From a bacterium (GTDB lineage Bacteria > Latescibacterota > UBA2968 > GCA-2709665): 8,116 nt of DNA. This document shows positions 1 through 4,628 of this stretch, in pieces. The translations under genes were made by a program, and so were the position numbers. Position 1 is the first letter of the stretch. Each line of letters opens with the position of its first letter. The notes under the pieces are model-generated. The model was not told the origin of the DNA. It searched no databases and was given only the letters and a program-made list of their open reading frames with translations. The stretch is taken from contig JAQCGA010000157.1 of the NCBI GenBank assembly GCA_027619145.1, positions 1 to 8,116 on the forward strand, written 5' to 3'.

Positions 1-249
1 CTTTTTTTCGATGCGTTCGCGCATTTCACCGGCGCGGGTCGTAAAGAGATTTTGCGGCATGAGCATGTCTACACGGAGTCCCCAGTGGTGGTCGCGGGAG
101 AGTTCGTCGTCTGTGCCCAGGCATTCGGAGCCGTACCCGAAGATGCCGCAGGCCACCTGCTGTGATTCTTGCGGGAATTCGGATTCCAGGAGGGGGTGGA
201 CAATTTGATGAAAAAAGTCCCGGCTAGCGGCAATGATGTTGCTGGCCAT
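1..249 (-). CDS. DUF4037 domain protein, N-terminal part (cut by window edge)
   Basis: This is the first 83 residues of a protein that runs off the left edge, read in frame without a stop. Residues about 34-57 carry the block IFGYGSECLGTDDELSRDHH followed by WG. That is the GSE-x-LG-x-DDE-x-S-x-DH-x-WG signature I associate with DUF4037 proteins, which resemble nucleotidyltransferases (a GS dipeptide followed by acidic residues that would bind metal). The ATG at 247-249 is preceded on the minus strand by GGGAG about 9 bases away, a reasonable ribosome binding site. The upstream neighbour on the same strand is the truncated integrase, ending 31 bp before this start. Family assignment is from the motif; the substrate and biological role are unknown. 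Codons are mostly C-ending, like the other minus-strand genes here. Confidence 0.85.
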   Translation of the reverse strand, partial: MASNIIAASRDFFHQIVHPLLESEFPQESQQVACGIFGYGSECLGTDDELSRDHHWGLRVDMLMPQNLFTTRAGEMRERIEKK

Positions 250-280
250 AGCGGATCTCCCTGATGCCCGGAAGAGAATC

Positions 281-853
281 TTATTGGGTTTGTTTTTTTT
301 GTTTGGTTGCAGTGGGGTCCGGCTGCTTTAGTACGTGTTTGTAGAGGAACTTGAGTGCGCTTACTGCCTGGGTGTAGTAGGACCGGGAGATGTTCTGTTG
401 GGTTTCCATGTCTTTGAGGTAGGCGCGAACTTCCTCGGGACGGAGGTCTCCGGGAGCTTTGGGGATGTGGTTGAGCAAACGCTTGATGTGGGTGGTGTAA
501 ATTTTGACGGTCTGGTGGCTACGCCCTTGCTTTTGGAGTTCGATTTCTACGGCGTGCACGGTTTCTGAGGCTTCTCCAGGCGCGGTTTTCAGGGCCGAGC
601 GTTGGCCGGGGTGTTTGGGTAAGGGGGCGAGCAATGAGGGGTCCACTTCGACCTGGTCCCCTGAGTAAAGGGCACGCAGACGCTGGACCATTCTGGCGTT
701 GTCCGGTACGGTCCAGCACTGTTTCTCGGGATTCCATTTATGGCCAGGAATGGTCTGGATGCGACGGTATCGAATTTCAGTATACGGCAGGTACACATCC
801 AGGCGGCCAAGTCTGCCGGGTTTGATTCGGATAGGGTCCATTCGGTGTGCCAT
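281..853 (-). CDS. Tyrosine recombinase-like protein with only the N-terminal DNA-binding domains (truncated integrase)
   Basis: The 190-residue product has two parts. Residues about 17-70 are a small domain with the pattern IPGHKWNPEKQCWTVPD, seen at the N-terminus of many bacterial and phage-type integrases. Residues about 95-178 look like the SAM-like core-binding domain that grips DNA: QKQGRSHQTVKIYTTHIKRL, then LRPEEVRAYLKDM, then YYTQAVSALKFLYKHVL. A normal tyrosine recombinase continues for another roughly 180 residues with the R-H-R-Y catalytic residues; here the protein stops after a lysine-rich tail (KQKKQTQ), and only 31 bp separate the stop from the next gene, so the catalytic domain is absent, not merely out of frame. 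It is either a decayed integrase or a stand-alone DNA-binding protein. The start at 853 has only a weak ribosome binding site; Met5 is an alternative. It cannot be a recombinase on its own. Confidence 0.75.
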   Translation of the reverse strand: MAHRMDPIRIKPGRLGRLDVYLPYTEIRYRRIQTIPGHKWNPEKQCWTVPDNARMVQRLRALYSGDQVEVDPSLLAPLPKHPGQRSALKTAPGEASETVHAVEIELQKQGRSHQTVKIYTTHIKRLLNHIPKAPGDLRPEEVRAYLKDMETQQNISRSYYTQAVSALKFLYKHVLKQPDPTATKQKKQTQ

Positions 854-1013
854 GTCAAATACTCAAGAGCGGCAGGTTGGAGGAGTTGTGGATTGGAAGG
901 GTGTGAACAATGAATAGTGTTTGGGACCGAAAATGTCAATCAGTTCCTGTAGCCAGGAGCCGGAGCGAACGTAATTTTTGGCTTCAGGAGAGGATGGGGC
1001 ATGATATTGAAGC

Positions 1014-1048
1014 TCAAGACTTGCGCTTGATTTGCCGAAATATATAAC
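1014..1048 (+). promoter_or_regulatory. Candidate promoter for the 56-residue gene
   Basis: Two readings overlap. A housekeeping-type promoter would be TTGCGC (1021-1026), a 16-bp spacer and TATAAC (1043-1048). A flagellar sigma-28-type promoter would be TCAAG (from 1014) and GCCGAAAT (1034-1041), close to the family consensus TAAAG/GCCGATAA but with a spacer of 12 instead of 11. Either would start transcription near 1050-1056, about 30 bases before the start codon. The second reading matters because the gene product weakly resembles a motility-associated family. Neither is proven by sequence alone. Confidence 0.35.
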
Positions 1049-1073
1049 AGGTATAAGGGATGTAAACCCCGGA

Positions 1074-1082
1074 GGAGGTGAT
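1074..1082 (+). promoter_or_regulatory. Strong Shine-Dalgarno site of the 56-residue gene
   Basis: GGAGGTGAT at 1074-1082 matches nine consecutive bases of the usual anti-Shine-Dalgarno complement. From GGAGG (1074-1078) to the ATG at 1087 is 8 bases. It is the strongest initiation site in the window and fixes the start and frame of a gene that could otherwise be dismissed as noise. Confidence 0.75.
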
Positions 1083-1086
1083 TGCG

Positions 1087-1257
1087 ATGTTGGCATCAGT
1101 CCAGGGGACAGGAGTCGCACTGCCGAATCTTGCTTTTGCTTTGATTATGAAGTCCGTACAGCAGCGGCCTTCCGTACCCCAGTCTCCTGCGACGAAGATC
1201 GCACAGCCTGCAACGCCGTCTGCCGACTCGCAGCACCATATTGATGTGAAAGTGTGA
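1087..1257 (+). CDS. Small protein, 56 residues, possibly YjfB-type putative motility protein
   Basis: The product begins MLASVQGTGVALPNLAFALI, continues with MKSVQQ, then a Pro/Gln/Ala-rich linker (residues about 27-48), and ends HHIDVKV. It is coding because of an excellent Shine-Dalgarno site 8 bases upstream, promoter-like sequence before that, and a strong intrinsic terminator 37 bp after the stop, which together make a complete one-gene unit. The short N-terminal helix with an IMK motif, the proline-rich linker and the terminal I-D-V-K-V recall the small YjfB-like putative motility proteins (about 60 residues, ending in a similar iDv/iDi motif). The resemblance is thin and the glutamine-rich helix of that family is not obvious. 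There is no signal peptide or clear membrane segment. A longer overlapping frame (1032-1244) has no comparable initiation site. Being a gene is more certain than its family. Confidence 0.6.
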   Translation: MLASVQGTGVALPNLAFALIMKSVQQRPSVPQSPATKIAQPATPSADSQHHIDVKV

Positions 1258-1294
1258 GGTTGGAACTGATTTTCTGAGTATGTCCCTTATAGTT

Positions 1295-1331
1295 AAAAAG
1301 CCCCTGCCTTTTCAGGCAGGGGCTTTTTTTT
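1295..1331. terminator. Strong bidirectional intrinsic terminator
   Basis: A perfect 14-bp stem pairs AAAAAGCCCCTGCC (1295-1308) with its complement (1315-1328) around the loop TTTTCA, followed by T1324-T1331 on the plus strand. Read on the minus strand it ends in TTTTT. It lies between the stop of the plus-strand 56-residue gene (1257) and the stop of the minus-strand operon (1348), so it probably ends both convergent transcripts. Its position also supports the two small flanking genes as real. Confidence 0.93.
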
Positions 1332-1347
1332 GTTTTAACCAGAAGGG

Positions 1348-1593
1348 TCAGACGGTTGCGTCAAAGCCCTGGCTTCTGAGTTTGCGGGCATTTTCCATCA
1401 AGGTGAGTGCCTCGATGGAGGAGGCCTGTTCCATTCTGGGTGCGCGGTAGTCTCGGACCTGGGTTTGAAAACTGGCCACTTCTTCAACTTGCTCTTTGGC
1501 GTCTGCGAGCATTTGCAGGGTTGTGGGCCCGAACCCGGTGTGACCTGAGACCATGGGTGCGTAATTGTTCACAATATAACTCCAATCTGGCAT
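1348..1593 (-). CDS. Hypothetical protein, 81 residues, last gene of the aminotransferase operon
   Basis: I do not recognise the family. The product starts MPDWSYIVNNYAPMVSGHTG, has a likely long helix over residues about 24-48 (TLQMLADAKEQVEEVASFQT) and a second helix near the C-terminus (residues about 57-75, SSIEALTLMENARKLRSQG). No membrane segment, cysteine or metal motif is seen. It lies 58 bp downstream of the dehydrogenase on the same strand and ends 17 bp before the terminator, which suggests co-transcription. Its codons (GCC, GAC, CTC, ACC) match the C-ending usage of the upstream minus-strand genes, an argument that it is translated. The open frame extends further upstream, across the end of the dehydrogenase, but that part looks non-coding. 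No convincing ribosome binding site precedes this ATG, so the start is uncertain. Confidence 0.5.
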   Translation of the reverse strand: MPDWSYIVNNYAPMVSGHTGFGPTTLQMLADAKEQVEEVASFQTQVRDYRAPRMEQASSIEALTLMENARKLRSQGFDATV

Positions 1594-1651
1594 ACGGGTA
1601 CAACGGTGGCTGGAAGGCCTTTTATACCCATCGGCAGAAGGAGAGAATTCT

Positions 1652-2629
1652 TCAGTCGGAAGTTGTTTGCCTGTTGCTGCTTTCCCAATCTTCCATGACC
1701 TGTCGGGTGCGGCGCAGGAGTTGTTCATCTTGGTTGGCGCGGACTGTCTGTGGGTCCTTATCGGACCAGTCGTAGTAGCCTTTGCCGGCTTCCAGGCCGG
1801 TTTCTCCGCGTTCGACCATGGCTTTGAGATAGGCCAGCGGCTCTTGCCATCCACCCAGGGTTTGCCAGAGGTGGGAGGCCACGCGGACGTGCATGTTGAG
1901 GCCGTTGATGTCGCGCTGTTCAAGGGGGCCTGCGGTGGTGAAACGGGGAGCCAGGCCCAGGCGGAAGGCCAGGTCGATGCTGGCGGCATCGGCTACGCCG
2001 GAGGAGAGGAGGTGTACGGCTTCTCGGATGACGGCGTGCTGGAGCCGGTTGACCAGGAAGCCGGGTATGTCGTGGTTTACGCGGAGCGGAAGACGGCCCA
2101 GGCCTTGCCAGATGTCTGCGATCCGGTCCATGGTGGCGTCCGAGGTGTGTTCGGCGCGGATGACTTCAACGACAGGGACGATGTGGCCGGGTTGTACGAA
2201 GTGGGAACCGGCAATGCGGCTTTTGTGCTGTACATGCTGGGCGAGTTGTGTGATGGGCAGGCCGGAGGTGTTGCTGGCAAGGAGGGTTTCAGGTGGGGTG
2301 AGGGCATCCATTTGCTGGAAGAGGGATTGTTTGGATTCCAGGTCTTCGGTGATGGATTCTACGACGAATTGTGTTCCATCGAGTGCATCTTCCAGGTTCG
2401 TGGTGGTGCGGATGCGTGTCAGAACGGTTTCGGGAGATTCACCGTTGAGGCCGTCGTAGCGGGCCAGGTCCTGGGTGTATCGGTGCAGGTTTTCGAATGC
2501 CCGGCTGAGGCTTTCGGAGCGTCTGCTGGTGAGGATGGTTTCTTTGCTGCCCAGGGCCAGGACCAGGCCAATTTGGCTGCCCATGAGTCCGGCACCAACA
2601 ACGGTGGTTTTGTCAAGAAAAAGGGTCAT
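1652..2629 (-). CDS. 3-hydroxyacyl-CoA dehydrogenase family protein (NAD-dependent)
   Basis: The 325-residue product has the usual two-domain layout: an N-terminal Rossmann fold (about 1-183) and an all-helical C-terminal domain (about 185-290). The NAD loop is GAGLMG at 12-17. Candidate catalytic residues by analogy to human HADH are Ser122 in ASNTSGL, His143 in SHFVQPGHIVPVVEVI, Glu155 in the same block and Asn194 in IPGFLVNRLQ. The C-terminal part has GPLEQRDINGL and ends with AGKGYYDW, typical of the family. It should oxidise or reduce a 3-hydroxyacyl-CoA or related 3-hydroxy acid in the cytoplasm; related members act on 3-hydroxybutyryl-CoA, L-gulonate or L-carnitine, so the substrate cannot be set from sequence. 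A tail of about 35 residues follows the family core. It starts 24 bp after the aminotransferase stop, with AAGGA about 10 bases before its ATG, so the two are almost certainly one operon. Confidence 0.88.
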   Translation of the reverse strand: MTLFLDKTTVVGAGLMGSQIGLVLALGSKETILTSRRSESLSRAFENLHRYTQDLARYDGLNGESPETVLTRIRTTTNLEDALDGTQFVVESITEDLESKQSLFQQMDALTPPETLLASNTSGLPITQLAQHVQHKSRIAGSHFVQPGHIVPVVEVIRAEHTSDATMDRIADIWQGLGRLPLRVNHDIPGFLVNRLQHAVIREAVHLLSSGVADAASIDLAFRLGLAPRFTTAGPLEQRDINGLNMHVRVASHLWQTLGGWQEPLAYLKAMVERGETGLEAGKGYYDWSDKDPQTVRANQDEQLLRRTRQVMEDWESSNRQTTSD

Positions 2630-2653
2630 CGGGTGGGGGTTCCTTCCGGGTTG

Positions 2654-3946
2654 TCAATTCCTGGATATTTCATCGAGGACTTCAGCTGCGACTTCGAGGG
2701 TTAGATCGATGTCTTCTTCGGTATGGGCCAGGGAGAGGTAGAGTTTGTTGCCTGGGTTGAAGAAGATGCCGCGCCGGATCATGGCTTTGCAGAATTCACG
2801 GGCGGTGGCGGCGTCGGCTTTGAGCAGGTCTGCGTAGTTGTGAATCGGCGTTTCTGTGAAGAAAGGTTGGAGGACCGGGCCGTCGCCTGCCAGGACAAGG
2901 GGGAGGCCGCGATTCTGGCCCAGCGTTTCCAGGCCGGTTTTGAGGCGGTCTGCGAGTGCGTAGAGTTTGGGATAGGTGTCTTTTTGTTCCAATACGTCGA
3001 GGGTGGCTAATCCGGCAACTGCGCTGATGGGATTTCCGTTGGTGGTACCACTGACGAAGGCATAAGGGGCGTTGCCTTTGCGGCGTGGATCGGCAATGTC
3101 CAGGACGTCTGCCCGGCCGCAAATGGCGGCCAGGGGATATCCTCCGCTGATGGTTTTTCCGTAGACAGCAATGTCCGAGAGTACGCCGTAGCGTTCTTGT
3201 GCGCCGCCCCAGGCCATGCGGAAGCCGGTGACGACTTCATCGAAGATGAGGAGGATGCCGTGGGCTTTTGTGGTTTCCCGCAGGGCTTCCAGAAAACCTG
3301 GAGTGGGAGGAATGGCGCGTTGGAAGGGTTCTACGATGACGGCGGCGAGGTCGGTTGCGTAGGTGTGGATGAGTTCAATGGCGGCGTTTGTGTTGTTGAA
3401 TGGAGAGACGAGGACGGATTGTGAGACGGACCTGGGGATGCCGGCTGAGTCCGGGACGGGTGTGGGGCCGTCTGTGGGTTGTGGTGGGGTGGTGCTTTGC
3501 TGGGCGTAGTCGTGTGCACCGTGCCAGCCGCCTTCGAATTTGAGGATTTTTTCGCGGTTGGTAAATGCACGGGCCAACCGGAGGGCAGAGAAGGTGCCTT
3601 CTGTGCCAGAGGCACAGAAGCGGATGCGTTCTCCGCAGGGAGAGGCTTCTACGATGCGTTCGGCCAGGTGGATGATAGGTTCGTTGAGGGCGTAGAAGGT
3701 GGAGCCGAGGGCGGCCTGTTTCTGTACGGCGGCTACGACGCCTGGATGGGCGTGACCGAGGATGAGGGGACCGGAGCCCATGACGTAGTCAATGTATTCG
3801 CGGCCGTCCACGTCGTAGAGGCGGCTACCTTTTCCATGATGGAATACGGTGGTTACATCGCTGGGCATTTGGAAACTGCCCAGGCAGCCGCCTACGAGAT
3901 AACGGTTGGCACGTTCGAGTAGGTTCTGGGCGTTCGAGGTTTTCAT
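2654..3946 (-). CDS. Class III PLP aminotransferase, glutamate-1-semialdehyde aminomutase-like
   Basis: The 430-residue length is normal for class III aminotransferases. Landmarks in order: LILGHAHP (61-68); the phosphate-binding ASGTEGTFSALRLAR (112-126); FEGGWHG (137-143), where Trp141 would stack on PLP; VEP (205-207); FDEVVTGFR with Asp236 to contact the pyridine nitrogen; YGKTISGGYP with Lys264 as the PLP Schiff-base lysine; and SGTTNGNP (299-306). These match the glutamate-1-semialdehyde aminomutase branch, but the N-terminus lacks the P-x-G-V-N-S-P-V-R stretch of haem-pathway HemL, having VGGCLGSF instead, and its neighbours are not haem genes. It is better read as a relative with another amino donor/acceptor, perhaps a beta- or omega-amino acid. 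The ATG at 3946 has GGAG 7 bases upstream. It is the first gene of the minus-strand operon and the dehydrogenase follows after 24 bp. Identity of the class is firm; substrate is unknown. Confidence 0.92.
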   Translation of the reverse strand: MKTSNAQNLLERANRYLVGGCLGSFQMPSDVTTVFHHGKGSRLYDVDGREYIDYVMGSGPLILGHAHPGVVAAVQKQAALGSTFYALNEPIIHLAERIVEASPCGERIRFCASGTEGTFSALRLARAFTNREKILKFEGGWHGAHDYAQQSTTPPQPTDGPTPVPDSAGIPRSVSQSVLVSPFNNTNAAIELIHTYATDLAAVIVEPFQRAIPPTPGFLEALRETTKAHGILLIFDEVVTGFRMAWGGAQERYGVLSDIAVYGKTISGGYPLAAICGRADVLDIADPRRKGNAPYAFVSGTTNGNPISAVAGLATLDVLEQKDTYPKLYALADRLKTGLETLGQNRGLPLVLAGDGPVLQPFFTETPIHNYADLLKADAATAREFCKAMIRRGIFFNPGNKLYLSLAHTEEDIDLTLEVAAEVLDEISRN

Positions 3947-3987
3947 TGGCGTCTCCGGATCAGAGTGGAACAGGTGAGTGTTTTTTC

Positions 3988-4016
3988 AAGATATTGTTCG
4001 GTAGTGGTTTTGTCAC
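3988..4016 (-). promoter_or_regulatory. Candidate sigma-70-type promoter of the aminotransferase operon
   Basis: Read on the minus strand, GTGACA (4011-4016, five of six to TTGACA) is followed by a 17-bp spacer and TATCTT (3988-3993, four of six to TATAAT). Transcription would start near 3981, giving a leader of about 35 bases with the GGAG site before the ATG at 3946. The ideal spacing and position make it the best promoter candidate in the intergenic region. Confidence 0.5.
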
Positions 4017-4101
4017 GTGGTTTTCGGAGGGAGAGATGGGGCTTGCGTGGGGAGGGAGGTGGGTTTATTTTGGGTGTCGAAAGGTGTAGCGGAGTATTTG
4101 G

Positions 4102-4129
4102 GTAGGGGCAGGCCCCTGTGCCTGCCCGG
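4102..4129 (+). repeat. Dyad repeat copy 1 (module A, AGGC type)
   Basis: Starts GTAGGGGC and ends GCCCGG. The arms GGGCAGGC (4106-4113) and GCCTGCCC (4120-4127) pair perfectly over 8 bp around the loop CCCTGT. It has the same outer frame as three other copies in this intergenic region and belongs to a class of short dispersed dyads found in many large bacterial genomes. Confidence 0.85.
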
Positions 4130-4162
4130 ATTTTGTCTGTGTGTTGTGCAGGGTTTTCATTT

Positions 4163-4189
4163 GTAGGGGCGATCCTTGTGATCGCCCGG
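4163..4189 (+). repeat. Dyad repeat copy 2 (module A, GATC type)
   Basis: Arms GGGCGATC (4167-4174) and GATCGCCC (4180-4187) pair perfectly around the loop CTTGT. Compared with copy 1 the inner arm is changed on both sides so that pairing is kept. It lies 33 bp after copy 1 in the same orientation. Confidence 0.85.
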
Positions 4190-4265
4190 CCTTTTGTAAG
4201 GTTTTTGGGATTTTGAGAACGATTTTGGAATTTGTCTATGCGCTTTCCGTTTGTGCCTCCGGCGG

Positions 4266-4295
4266 CCCCTTTCTTGGAGCGATCCAAGAAAGGGG
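4266..4295. repeat. Perfect 13-bp hairpin with GCGA loop
   Basis: CCCCTTTCTTGGA (4266-4278) and TCCAAGAAAGGGG (4283-4295) are exact complements around GCGA, which in RNA would be a GNRA tetraloop. It lies midway between the two dyad modules. There is no T-run after it on the plus strand (GAAAGAAG follows), so it is not a classical terminator in that direction. It may be another dispersed repeat or an RNA structural element. Confidence 0.8.
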
Positions 4296-4504
4296 GAAAG
4301 AAGATCGCTCGCTTGCCGCGAGGGGCTTGAATGTGGTCTGGTGGAAGGCCGTTCCCTGCGGCGGTTCAGTACTCCAGAGGCGTACACAAGGGCGGTTGTG
4401 CCCCGATCCGATAGGGTGGGTTGCTGTTACGGACGGTGTTGCTGGGGGTGCAAGGCCGGGAATGGTGGATGGAACCCAGGTTTTGATTGTCGGTTGTTGA
4501 TTTT

Positions 4505-4532
4505 GTAGGGGCAGGCCTATGTGCCTGCCCGG
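4505..4532 (+). repeat. Dyad repeat copy 3 (module B, AGGC type)
   Basis: Arms GGGCAGGC (4509-4516) and GCCTGCCC (4523-4530), identical to copy 1, with the loop CTATGT instead of CCCTGT. It begins the second composite module. Confidence 0.85.
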
Positions 4533-4559
4533 CTTTTGAATGTGTAAGGTTTTGCATTT

Positions 4560-4586
4560 GTAGGGGCGAACCTTGTGTTCGCCCGG
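4560..4586 (+). repeat. Dyad repeat copy 4 (module B, GAAC type)
   Basis: Arms GGGCGAAC (4564-4571) and GTTCGCCC (4577-4584) around CTTGT, the same loop as copy 2, with a compensated change in the arms (GAAC/GTTC instead of GATC/GATC). It ends 42 bp before the sulfatase start, so it may lie in that gene's leader. A TTGACA at 4590-4595 directly follows but has no good -10 partner. Confidence 0.85.
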
Positions 4587-4616
4587 CCTTTGACAGGATG
4601 GCAACGTCTGTTGAGA

Positions 4617-4622
4617 AGGAGG
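4617..4622 (+). promoter_or_regulatory. Ribosome binding site fixing the sulfatase start
   Basis: AGGAGG lies 6 bases before the ATG at 4629. The frame is open back to an ATG at 4575, inside dyad repeat copy 4, but that one has no such site, and the conserved sulfatase fold begins a few residues after 4629. The downstream start is therefore chosen. Confidence 0.85.
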
Positions 4623-4628
4623 AGACCC

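Larger units (their letters stand above)
3947..4628. other. Divergent non-coding region with dyad repeats
   Basis: This 682-bp stretch separates the minus-strand aminotransferase operon from the plus-strand sulfatase operon. I see no gene in it: the short open frames lack ribosome binding sites and cross the repeats. It holds a promoter candidate for the aminotransferase, two copies of a composite dyad module (4102-4189 and 4505-4586) and a perfect hairpin (4266-4295). The base composition is patchy, with G/T-rich tracts. Both operons are probably controlled from here, but no operator could be assigned. Confidence 0.8.

Noticed and set aside
863..1120. 85-codon minus-strand open frame upstream of the integrase fragment
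   Set aside because: It covers the promoter and ribosome site of the 56-residue gene, matches no family I know and has no initiation signal. A remnant of an older gene is possible but unsupported.
1032..1244. 70-codon plus-strand frame overlapping the 56-residue gene
   Set aside because: It lacks a ribosome site at its start; the strong site at 1074-1082 serves the other frame.
1348..1989. 213-codon minus-strand frame as one long protein
   Set aside because: Its upstream part is an out-of-frame shadow of the dehydrogenase; only the last 81 codons lie outside that gene and look coding.
1667..2704. 345-codon plus-strand open frame
   Set aside because: It is the antisense of the dehydrogenase; the opposite strand has clear family motifs and this frame has none. 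It is kept open by the codon bias.
2654..3946. Calling the aminotransferase HemL
   Set aside because: The N-terminal HemL signature is missing and there is no haem gene context, so only a relative is claimed.
4102..4586. CRISPR array
   Set aside because: Only four short palindromic units with irregular spacing (33, 315 and 27 bp) and related, not unique, spacers in the close pairs; no cas genes.
4590..4618. TTGACA as the sulfatase promoter
   Set aside because: The -35 box is perfect but no acceptable -10 box lies 15-19 bp downstream, and it directly abuts the ribosome site.
4575..4628. Upstream ATG extending the sulfatase by 18 residues
   Set aside because: It starts inside a dyad repeat, has no ribosome binding site, and adds basic residues before the conserved start, while an excellent site precedes 4629.
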